Shown here: positions 54,149 through 64,000 of the stretch, one piece after another
Numbering within the stretch: position 1 is the stretch's first letter
Layout of the letters: every line of letters starts with the position of its first letter
DNA from: Chimonanthus salicifolius
Lineage: Eukaryota > Streptophyta > Magnoliopsida > Laurales > Calycanthaceae
Assembly (NCBI GenBank): GCA_013350335.1
Contig: CM023532.1
Location: 34,349,708 to 34,413,707, forward strand
Direction: 5' to 3'
Length of the DNA stretch: 64,000 nucleotides
Notes under the pieces: model-generated
Told to the model about the DNA's origin: nothing
The model's database searches: none
What the model saw: the letters and a program-made list of their open reading frames with translations, nothing else
Program-made: the position numbers and the translations under genes

Positions 54149-54959
54149 AGAAAAAAGGAGTGACAACTGTGAAGGATGAATGACTTTAGCCATCATGTGA
54201 ATATCCTACTAGAGGTATCACTATTTGTCGAGGCCACCACTGAGAGTGGCCATCTTAAGTTTTATTTTTAGCATGCTCCAACATTATTTTAGGGATATAG
54301 TCAAAGAAAATAACTAGTGAGAAAAGAAAATATACATTCCAATTCAAAGCAAATGACTAATTCAAACCGATGCTAAAGAAAATAGCAGACAATCCTCACA
54401 ACAAGATTGCTTAGATTTCAACAATTAAGTTAGAAAAAAAACCCTTGACATGAGTTGTCAATGGCAACGAATGTTGACATTATCATGTTTGATATAAGTT
54501 TTTCAAGATCTACAATACAGATCACCTATAATGAATTTAGAGATCTTGACAAGAGCTATTAAAAAAACAAATATTATAAGAAAATAAATAAATATCTAGG
54601 AACCTAAGGAAAGTTTTCAAGGTGATTTTCTGTCATGCGATGTTGACTGTGAAAGAGAGTAATTACAAAAGGAAAACAAACAAGGCAAATCACTGTTGAA
54701 ATTAAAAACTAATCAAAGGAAGATGAGAAGTAACAGGGAAACATTAATCTCGAGTCAACATCTAAGGAACTCTGCAATCATTCTCATTTTTTTTCTGCAG
54801 GGAAATATATCATGTAGAAAGAGCTCATGTTTGATCAATGACAGAGAAGCTAATGCATGATTTTCTTAAAAAAATGAGAGTTCTTGCTACTGTTAAAAGT
54901 TAAGATCGAAATCATTGTTTAGATCTGAAATGACAGTTTTCTTGAATATGTTAACTGAA

Positions 54960-55475
54960 TGTAGGAGAAACCTTACAGTAACCCCTGATAGCTGAGAGAT
55001 GAGGGGAAGTCGTATGAGGTGGTTTAGGCATGTACATGGGAGACTAGAAACAGCCCTTGTCAGAAAAACTAGAATGAACAAGGATAGGTAAACCTTTTAA
55101 AAGTTGGTTGAAAGAAGTAAAGAAGGAAATGATGGATTGTAAGGAAATGGAGGATGTGGCTTTTCATAAGTTGAAATGGAATAGAAGAATCGGAAAGCCA
55201 ACATGCAGATAGGAAACCAAAAACAGACCCTGTGAAAGAAATTGGAAGGACGCAAGTAGAAGGAACAAGGAGAGGCTGACCTTTAAAAGCTTGGTAAAGG
55301 GGTAAAGAAGGATATAATGGATTGTTAGGTAATGGAAGGTATAGTTTTTTATAGGATATAATGGACGAGAACGTAGAAAACCAAGCCCAGATAGATGGGT
55401 TAGGGGCTTTGAATATACATATATACATATATATAAATATTGAATGAGTACAACGATGGTGATGATGAAAACAAT
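54960..55475 (+). mobile_element. Degenerate LINE reverse-transcriptase tail
   Basis: Broken frames include EMRGSRMRWFRHVHGRLETA near 54995-55055, followed by WLKEVKKE-like and GRPLKAW-like segments and a second, similar unit. It ends with gatggtgatgatgaaaac. These are typical remains of plant LINE reverse-transcriptase C termini. The minus-strand open frame at 55069-55515 is the antisense shadow. Confidence 0.55.
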
Positions 55476-55956
55476 GTAGTTGAAGTTTGAAGTATTTGAC
55501 GTGCTGAGATTCCACTCAGTTTTCTAAGGTGTGTTAAATTTTCCTAAAACTACAATCACGAAACCAGAGGAACATATAGACACAAATAAACAAGAACTTG
55601 AATCTATGCATTCTAGGATACTGAACCTATTTTTTTGCTCACCATTTTCCATTTTGCATCAAGAAATTCCCAAGAACCTATGCCATATGACAATACACAT
55701 TATACTATCATGAAAAAACAAACAAATCTCTAGAGATGGTTAGTTCAAGGTAATTCCAAGTATACAAATAGATGCAGATACAAAAGAATCAGGATGGAGA
55801 GCATGACAGAAAGAAACAGAGCTCCAACTTAATCAGAAAGAATTTCATTTCTGAGTATCTGAATCCATGATTGGAATTGTCAATATGATACGAACATTTA
55901 GTGCTACACGGACCAATGGCTTCATTCCCTACTCCAAACAGGATGCCTTTCTCAGA

Positions 55957-58231
55957 TCACTTCCTTCCAGGCCCACCATAGGGACTCCTGATATCTTCCA
56001 TTTCTAGTGCCGACGGAATGCATAAACCTGTAGAATGCATTGGGTCAGCATAAACAAATTTAGATTGAAATGGAAAACCAGATTTTACTTCAAAAATGAA
56101 CTTTAAACTGCATATCCTTTTTCTCAAGTTCACGGAATGTAAGTTCATGAAGAGAACTGGAGAAAGGATAAATGGATGCACTACCCTAACATTCTACAGA
56201 TTAAGTGACTACAGTGTGCAAATATGATGCCACTGATGATGCCATATATGGACTATTCGCCAGAAATAGTAGTTTTACATGGATAAGCCTTGCCATTTAT
56301 GACCTGAATGGGACTAAACAATGTGGAAATCACAAACACACCTACAATCTGATCCAAATTTGACCTGTTAACCATAGTGCTGGCAGTGGACCCTACCTAC
56401 TTACTAACTTGAAGCCAGAGCCTATCCCATTTACATCCATTCTATGACCCTTTCGCCTAATTATCTGAAGGATTAAACCTGGAAAATGGACCACCTACAA
56501 TCGGATATAACTCCAATCTGTTTAACCCGTAATCAACCACAATCTTCTAGAATGACAACTGCATTATAAGATTTTTGCAAGTTTTTTAAAACAATCAGCA
56601 TCTAAACACCAAATTTGAAGTCTGATTGGAAATACATATGGATTCCCTAAAGCTGTCATAATGGGTTTTACGTTACATCCCATTTGCACAAAACCAGAGT
56701 AGAAGCAGCCAAGTGATAGTTCTGAAAATGTAAGGAAGGAGTAGAGCATAATGATGTTGAAGTTAGCAAATACAAAATACAACAAGCTACAGAGTGATTA
56801 TCCTTTTAGAAATCTTTGTTTATAGATAAAAAGAAACTACAAGCTGAAAAACATTGAGAAATGAGGAACTGAGAGAATCATAGAGTGCAGGTTAAAGTTT
56901 GAGGCTACTGCTCAAAAGACCAAAAAAGGATAACAATTTGAGGCTATTGGACAAAATGGAGGATGAGAATATTGGATTAAACCAGTAAAGAAGGTAACTG
57001 CAAGTAATCGAGCATGCATGGTCATCGTGTAATGATGAACCAAATAAGCTGGATTAGAGTTTAATAATGTTTTGGATGTGTTTTGGCTGAACGTTCTCCG
57101 CTAAAAACAAATATTAGAGCAGTAGAATTGAAGAACATTTATAACCTAGATAAATTGTGATTTTAGCTTGTCAAAAGAATCAAAGCACACCCTCATGAGT
57201 TCATCCAAATCATATCCTTAGCGGCCCTCAATGGCATGTGTCACATTTTGGCAAGTCATTGGAGGATTTGCGGGTTTTCCAATTGGAGGCAATGTTGCTA
57301 GGCTGGTGATTGTTTGGGGCTTTGGTCACCACAGAAATGATTTGGATGGATTTTTGGAAATTTTCATGGGGTCTTTGATCCACCCAGATTTTCAATAAAC
57401 ACCTAAACAGAAATGACCCTCTCTTTAACAAAAAACGCATCACCATTTGATTTTTGTATATCACCCTTTGTCAATCATTATTGAGCCATATAATGCGCAT
57501 TTGCCACGGCTAGTTGCTATACTCTTCCAAACATACTCTTATTCTCATCATTACCGGTTGGAAATGAAAAGGGCAGAGATGAGATAAAATGGAAAAAGAA
57601 AGAAATAAAAAATTCTTGAAACTATGTTTATCTATTGCATTTGTATGAGAAGAGGAAGAGAAAATTAAGACCTTAAAGTGTCGTAATCAGTCCTGCCACC
57701 AATACTTAACAGAACAGAAGGCTGTAATCTAATCCACTAAAAAAACAAGAGAACTTCGATATACCAGTCTACAGAACTATCTCTCTCTCAACTAGCAACT
57801 AAACAAGAAACAATACAAGCCTTCAACATTGTGGGTTCTTGTGTTTGCTTAATATCACAAAAGAGTCAGAAGCCGAAACATTTGTATATGAGTTTTTAGC
57901 TTCAAAATCATAAGTATGATTTCAAGCAACTGTTTAAAAAGTACCCATCAATCCACAGAAATGATGGTAATCTAGAACTGAACAAGAACCAGCTCAATAG
58001 CAGAGAACATATCTGTCTCCATCTATTAATCAAGACCAAGAAGAAGAAGAGGAAATGGTTCATTTTCTTTTCCATCTTTGACTAAATGAGGAAAAGAAAG
58101 AAACCCAAATAAGATAGTATAATACATAGGTTTTGTAATAATCATTTGTGCTAACCTTTTCCAAACAAGCCATCTTTCTTGGAGCTGCCCTTTGCAGGGA
58201 AAAGCAGCAGAGATTGAGGAAGAGCCTCCAT
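55957..58231 (-). CDS. Candidate two-exon small-protein gene (48 aa), unidentified
   Basis: On the minus strand, exon 1 is 58231-58156 (ATG to GGAAAAG|GTTAGC) and exon 2 is 56027-55957 (TTCTACAG|GTTTATG to TGA). The splice joins in phase. The predicted product starts MEALPQSLLLFPAKG, has a basic SSKKDGLFGKG centre, and ends EMEDIRSPYGGPGRK. No signal or domain is recognised. A (CT)n tract lies about 45-80 bases upstream of the ATG, as in many plant 5' UTRs. An overlapping frame starting at an upstream ATG near 58285 (MFLAAQTQVEAA) also stays open across the same junction and ends with WKEVI, so the coding frame is not settled. Other exons in the 2.1-kb intron are possible. Confidence 0.4.
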
Positions 58232-58275
58232 TAGCAACAGTAGCAGCAGCAGCTTCGACTTGGGTTTGAGCTGCA

Positions 58276-58314
58276 AGGAACATTGAACGAGAGAGAGAGA
58301 GAGAGAGAGAGACA
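58276..58314. repeat. (GA)n microsatellite, CT-rich leader of the minus-strand candidate gene
   Basis: gagagaga run that reads as a pyrimidine (CT)n tract on the minus strand, just upstream of the small-protein start codon. Confidence 0.85.
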
Positions 58315-58464
58315 GAGACGGAGAAAGGGAAGTAGTTTTTGTTTTTGTTTTGTATTGGATTGATTTGAATCTCGTTTCTTTTGCTTTCTCCTTTTTTTCC
58401 ATACTCTTTCAAACATAAAATGCGCCAGTGCTGGCGTTACTGAAGTGGTGGTTCCTGTGCTCAT

Positions 58465-59329
58465 GAATTACCCATCACTGCTGCTTTTCAAAAGGGAAAG
58501 ATGGTATTGGATTTATAAATAATTTTTAATATTTTAATAATATAAAGATCATAAAATATATATAGTCTTATACATAACAAGTTCTTCCAATTTGAAAACC
58601 TTAAAATTTAAATTCAACGTTATTCATTTCTATATTTTTACTAAATTTTCTTATACACTTCAGAGTATATATATAATATATATAACAAGTCTCATCTCAG
58701 TTTTCGAATATTCATCTAAAAAAATTCATTCTTTTAAAAAACCCTGGAAACTCCTTTTATTATATATTTTGAACTCTAGTAGGATTTAATTGTAATATTT
58801 GAATAAACTCAAAAATAAATAAATATTAATAGTTCATTTAATAGGAACAGTAATATCCACTGTTTAAAATGTACAGAACACAATGGCACGTGCTGTTACA
58901 CACTGTCTTGTGTTGTTTTCCTGAAGTGGGAAAAGGAGTAGGCACGAATACACATGAAAGGTATAACGAATCCGAGGAAATATTTTGGACTTACAAATTG
59001 AAATGTGACATTTCTGCCTCGCTAACTCAACTCTTACTTTTTTTCTTTTATATCAAAACTCTAACCCACACATTTATTTCAATAATTTTAAATTTTTAAT
59101 AAAATCATATTAAAAACACAATGAATGATAATATTGCAATAATATCTTAGTAAATTCCCAATAAATTTTTGATAATTTTTTTTAATTATTATTTTCATTC
59201 ATTATATTTTATTATACCAAGTAAAAATTTGATAATTTGAAAATATCTCAATATAACTATTTGCCGTTAATATCTCAAAAATAATATTTGTGATAATCGA
59301 ATTCTATCCCATTTTAAAAGACATTTTCC
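58465..59329. other. Non-coding AT-rich stretch
   Basis: Upstream side of the minus-strand candidate gene. No gene or element recognised; short frames only. Confidence 0.5.
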
Positions 59330-59425
59330 ATAGTGTTACTCTATATATGTGGGTAAAAAGATTTGCATACGAGAGGACTAGTTAGGTGCTCTAAAAGGCC
59401 TTGAACATCACGGTTATCAGAAAAA
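59330..59425 (+). repeat. 3' part of SINE family B
   Basis: tagtgttactctatatatgtggg, gactagttaggtgctc and aggccttgaacatc match the body of the element at 53951-54148 in order. The promoter-bearing head is missing. Confidence 0.6.
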
Positions 59426-60081
59426 TACTTTAATAATTTTAATAATATATGTTATTATATTTTGAATATTATCTTTACTGAGATAAAGTAAAAGTTGTCA
59501 AAAATATATTGACTTATTAATTATAATAAATAATTATTGTTTAAATATTTTTATTTATTTATTTTTGGTAAATAAAATAGATTTTAATAGGTTGTTTTGT
59601 CTCATATTTTGCTTAATTTAAATTAGATGGTTGACATGTAACGATATTAGTTTCTTCTAAATTTCATGTTAATAAATATTTTAAATTTGTAAAATTATTA
59701 ACTCTACTTTGCTAGAAATATCATATATTTAAAAACTAAATTACGAGATTATCAGCTCAATAAAAGTCTTAGTTTGTTGTTATATTTCTCGCCCCACCGA
59801 TTGTCTTCTCGTTTGGAGACAGGTGGGGCCCTACTTTCGGTGATCACATTTCCAAACCATTTTCTTCACAAAAACAAATTTCATTACCGCGATAAATACG
59901 GTGCTAATTAGATTTAGATCTGATTTTAGTCAAAGCATACTAAATTTGAGTTAGTTATTTTTTATTGAATCATATTTTGTTTTTTTATTTGTTTGACCCG
60001 TTTATAACTCAATCCCTTTTTAAAAGTTTCAACCTATTTTTAAGTTTACCTTGACCAGGATTGAATCATATCACATAATTG

Positions 60082-60221
60082 ATTTTTTTTTTTTAATTTA
60101 CATGTGAAAAAAAAAACACTCACGAGTGATATTCACTATCTTTAAAGCACATCATATAAGACCATAGGGGCTCGAATCTGGCACATCCCATTTCGTGAGA
60201 TGGGAGCTACACCTATGTGAA
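60082..60221 (-). mobile_element. tRNA-derived SINE (family A), minus strand
   Basis: T-run at 60085-60094, body with cactcacgagtga, then inverse B box (ggggctcgaatctgg), shortened hairpin (cccatttcgtgagatggg) and inverse A-box remnant (gagctacacctatgtg). The anticodon-arm region is partly deleted. Confidence 0.78.
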
Positions 60222-60293
60222 CATAATTGAATTATTTACATTCTATTAATATATATGATCCAAGCATTGAAACATTTATAAAAGTTGTCTCTA

Positions 60294-61158
60294 CTTTAGG
60301 GTGAAATATGATATATATATCGGATTTTTACCTACCAATACATATTGGTTGATATGATATATATCAGTAGCTCCACATAATATCACTCGGCTGTGATATT
60401 AACTGATATATATTTTTTTAAAAGAGAAAATTCAAAAAAAAAAATGATTATCACAATATTAAGGACTTAGAAATTTTCTAAAATCATGGAGAAGAAAATC
60501 CTCTCCAATCTCTTCTAGATTTTACTAACTCCATGGAATGTTTATTGCATGAAGAAATCAAATTTAAATGGCAAGAGACCTCTCAAAATTAACAAGCAAT
60601 ATCATTAGGGATGTGAGACAAATTATGGGTGGATTTGAGATCTGGTAAGAACCGAAATTAGTGGCTGACATTCGCTGGCTGAGATCCTGCACAGACCAGC
60701 TAATCAAGCAAGATAGATGGAACAAATTGAAGAATGGAAGATAGATTAGGAAGATATTAAAGGAAATTTGTTAAAAGATTAGAGAGAGTAGCTTTAAATG
60801 AATGAGAAGAATTAAAGGAAATTCTAACCAAAGTTTCCAAAATTTTATTCCAATTTTGAGTTCAAAATCATAAATATTTAATGATCACTTAAATTTCTTT
60901 CTACAATTTTTTTTAACTTTTCATCATTTTTTAAATACATTTAAAATTCTTGAATTCGTAACTTAGAAACAATATTTGAATATGTAAATGGCTGATATTT
61001 AATGAAAAAATTACATATCATTTAAACCCTTAATTTTCTGTATCTTTTTTAAAAAAAAAAAATGAAAATCGGATGAGAGAGAAAAATATCGACAGATATA
61101 TCGGTATTGTTGATATTTTAATATCGGCCAATATATCGCTGAAACCAATATTTTAACC
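60294..61158. mobile_element. Larger ATCGGCCGAT-family element (about 0.86 kb)
   Basis: Left end TAGGGTGAAATATGATATAT and right end (inverse) CGAGGGTTAAAATATTGG form imperfect inverted repeats. Subterminal tatatcgg and tatcggccaatatatcg repeats tie it to 34488-34902 and 63510-63681. Candidate 8-bp flanks are weak. No coding capacity is seen. Confidence 0.6.
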
Positions 61159-61159
61159 C

Positions 61160-63100
61160 TCGGTCTTTACGTCTAAACAGAATCAATATAAAGAGTTAAA
61201 TTAATTATATAACTAGATAGTTTAGGAGAATTGAATTATAGGCCCTAATTCAGCCTAAATTAAAAATAAGTCAATTTTTTTTACTTAAATTGAATCTATA
61301 TATAAAATGGTTTAGATTAATCTTCCCAAATTTTAGGCCTAGCTAATCGAGTTAGACCTAGCTCTAACCCCACTTGCATCCTAATTATTTGCATGTGTAA
61401 TAGAAATGATATTCAATTATTAAAAACAAGGTGTGAATAGACAACTTTTATTAAAAAAAAAAAAAAAACACTTGTAATTAATCACCTAGACACCCACTAA
61501 TGAGGCATGTAATTCCATTAAAAAAGGGTCAGTACAACTTAATGATTTGGACGAACTCCTCTTTGGATAGCTCAAAAGTATAAAAGTGGTTCAGATCCGG
61601 TTGACAATCTTAGATTATTTAGAATTAAAATTTTGATTTACAAATTCAATTCAATCTTTGTAATAAAAATATCTCTAAAATTTATTAAAAATATCTACAT
61701 TTGAGTATCTAGTCTATTAAAAATCATTTTAATTAGGTCAATCAAATTTTATTCTTTAAACTCTCTAAAATTTATTCACTTCTCTTTGAAATAACAACTT
61801 TATTAATTTAATCAAAGTGATTTTTGTAATTTTATAATCGAGCGCAAATCACACCAGTAGACCGATCAAAATAAATAAAAGTGGAATCCAAATATATTTT
61901 CAAAAATAATGGATTTTTAAATTATCACCGATATTCAAAAATATCTATCAAAATTTATTTTCAAACAGAAACTAAAAAAATTCTCTAAAATCGTGAATTT
62001 TTATGTAGGGCCCACGTTCATCTGCGCATGCGCTACATACAGAAAATTTTTCATGAATTTGGAATCTAACTTTAGCGACAAGTCAAAAGTAGTTTTATAT
62101 CGGAAAACAATGACTTTATCCTTAAGATTTCAAAATTACTTGTACAACTGACTTTCATGACAACTGCTCTTTCACAATCTAATTTAATAAAAATGAGAAA
62201 GATAAACACAAAATTAATTATAAAAAAAAAAGAAGAATAAAACATCTTCTTGTTTAGATAAAATAAATATATTTATTTGATGATTAAGTTGCTAATAGTT
62301 AGGGGTGAAACTTGAATTGGATTTTAACCCGACCTGCATGACGGGATCTAAGAAATCAGTAGATTTGGGTTATGTATTTAAATATCCCTCAATGTTTGTC
62401 TATTTTTGCTTAAAAACTTAAAAAAGAAAAAAAAATCATCTTGATTGATCACACAAAGTAAAAAAAAAAAGCCAATTTTTTAGAATTTGCATTAGCCGCA
62501 TATTTTGACTTAATTTGTTTTTTTGCCAAGTATAAGTTCAAATTATTTTTCTCTTTAGTCAATCTTGTTCTAGACTAAGCCAAGTTTGAAGTGACAACCC
62601 AACATATCCTTGCCTAATTCCAACTTAAGATGACAGTTTTTTCAACTCAATCTTAATTTAAATCAACTCTTATATCCTCAAGTTCCAATAAATGTCAAAA
62701 ATCTTTGCCCCATTGCCTCCATGTTCCAGGACTCAATAGTCCATGTAAAACAAAAGTTCTTTTGTCTTTTATTTTCTATTATAAATAATTTGTCATCTTA
62801 TTTTTTTCAAAATTTATATAAATTTAGATCGTATTAAATCAGATCAAATAGAAAATTTGTTATTAACAATACCCAATCTGACTTGAATCAACCCATAGCC
62901 ATCCCTAACTAGCAAGCCCAAAGTTTGGCCAAATTCTACATATATGTAAATATATACTATTTTATTTAAAAAATAAAATTAAAAGAACTAGAATGAAATG
63001 GGTAGCCGAAATAATGGTAAAATTTGCTCTATTTCACTATTTGATCTTATCATAAACCATATTAATAGTTATTTTACTGTCTAACAAGTTTTTCCACTAT
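61160..63100. other. Non-coding AT-rich stretch
   Basis: Contains poly(A) runs near 61451-61468 and 62460-62470 and no recognised gene, RNA or complete element. Confidence 0.5.
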
Positions 63101-63103
63101 TTG

Positions 63104-63490
63104 ACATTTTGGGCCTGGTTAGGTGGGCCAGGGCTCAAAGCAAATCCGTGCAGGCCCAGTAGGGTTCGAAGCGGACAATATCGTATGGGAGAGTCAGGTC
63201 ATCACAAATGGTATCAGAGCATAGTTCAACTCTTTACCTGTGTGGTCTCTTTATCTATCTGACGTAACAAAGCCGAGGACGGCTTTGATCTTAAAGGGGG
63301 TGTGGATTGTGATGCCCAGTCCCATATCGCCTAGGTAGGGGATGTGAGAAGGATTTATTTGAGGGGAGAGCCCCCTCTCTCATACAAGACCTTTTGGGTC
63401 TCGTCAGGTAGGCTAGGGTCCAGAGCAAATTCGTGCGAGTCTGTATGACCCAAAGCGGACAATGTCGTGTGGAAAAGTTGAGTTGTCACA
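63104..63490 (+). mobile_element. TRIM retrotransposon with 5'-truncated first LTR
   Basis: LTR 2 is 63308-63490 (TGTGATGCCC ... GTTGTCACA). LTR 1 is represented by its 3' part, 63104-63206, sharing gggccagggctc / ggctagggtc and aagcggacaat. The primer site TGGTATCAGAGC at 63209-63220 matches the plant initiator-Met tRNA site exactly, and a purine tract (aaaggggg) precedes LTR 2. It has no coding capacity. It is a different TRIM family from those in the duplicated segment. Confidence 0.88.
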
Positions 63491-63509
63491 AAAATACTTG
63501 ACTTCACAT

Positions 63510-63681
63510 AAGGAGTACAAAAATCGCCTTTACCGAGATATTGGCCTATCTCGGCCGATATCTCTCTCTCCTAAAATTTTTTAGACAAATATCGGCCGAT
63601 ATCGGCGAGATCTCAGCCATATTGACTGTATCTCGCTAGTACAATTGATACTGTGCGTATTGACCGAGATTTATACCCTTG
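63510..63681. mobile_element. Short ATCGGCCGAT-family hAT-like MITE (172 bp)
   Basis: Perfect 8-bp flank CTTCACAT at 63502-63509 and 63682-63689. Ends AAGGAGTACAAA and inverse CAAGGGTATAAA. The interior is strongly self-complementary around tatcggccgatatcgg and ctcggccgatatctc. It lies 19 bp after the TRIM. Confidence 0.82.
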
Positions 63682-63857
63682 CTTCACATAGATGAGATTA
63701 TCACTGATTGTCACGATGATATATTCACAAAACTTTTTAGCCCATTACGAGTCCGATGAATCTGGATTTACCAACATTTAAAATTTCAACTTTGGATAGT
63801 GCATCGAGTGAGTGGATTCAGCCGAGTCAAGTATCCTTCTCATCGAGGTTGGGATCA

Positions 63858-63858
<1 letters not shown>

Positions 63859-63891
<33 letters not shown>
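63859..63891. repeat. (TA)n microsatellite
   Basis: About 33 bases of TA near the right edge. Confidence 0.9.
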
Positions 63892-63893
<2 letters not shown>

Positions 63894-64000
63894 CCCCATA
63901 GCAAAGATACTTGTGGCACTGCAATCTTGTGATCAACCCCTTCTTAAATGCCTACCCATCCAACGTTCTAAAGAGCGGTGAAATCACATGAATTTCACAA

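Noticed and set aside
55069..55515. 148-codon minus-strand open frame, one of the longest in the window
   Set aside because: Low-complexity, Phe/His/Ser-rich antisense of a decayed LINE reverse-transcriptase tail; no splice context or family resemblance.

Overview
The window is nuclear DNA of a seed plant. The evidence is GT-AG split genes with long AT-rich introns, an organelle-type leucyl-tRNA synthetase with a transit-peptide-like N terminus, plant 2-oxoglutarate/Fe(II) dioxygenases of the SRG1 type, and a dense load of plant retro- and DNA elements (LINE with RNase H, tRNA-derived SINEs, TRIMs with initiator-Met-tRNA-like primer sites, hAT-like MITEs). The species cannot be named from the sequence. 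One assembly gap of exactly 100 N lies at 21438-21537.

Layout. (1) 1-1900: repeats, including a perfect-looking 147-148 bp triplication. (2) 1911-19776: 18 recognisable exons of a plastid/mitochondrial leucyl-tRNA synthetase. The HVGH and KMSKS signatures and the editing domain are present, but six exons contain small indels that break the frame, and the C-terminal exons were not found. Its introns hold LINE fragments, MITEs and a U6 snRNA pseudogene fused to a LINE 3' end. (3) 19777-22100: an orphan minus-strand terminal exon and the gap. (4) About 22125-34290 and 34290-50195: one chromosomal segment in head-to-tail tandem copy (about 12.2 and 15.9 kb). Each copy carries one intact four-exon SRG1-like dioxygenase of 360 residues. 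The second copy is longer because of insertions (a 415-bp hAT-like element, a 1.4-kb TIR element, a 1.2-kb block with a SINE) and several short tandem duplications. (5) 50200-64000: mostly decayed repeats, plus a possible two-exon small-protein gene on the minus strand (55957-58231) and a TRIM at the right edge.

The two dioxygenases form a recent tandem pair, about 98% identical in coding sequence, with roughly ten replacement and ten silent differences. Both keep the iron ligands and the 2-oxoglutarate-binding Arg-x-Ser, so both look functional. I see no operon, phage, CRISPR or clearly new molecular system. The most unusual items are the U6-LINE chimera, the insertion history recorded in the tandem duplication, the self-complementary ATCGGCCGAT-rich element family, and the small-protein candidate.
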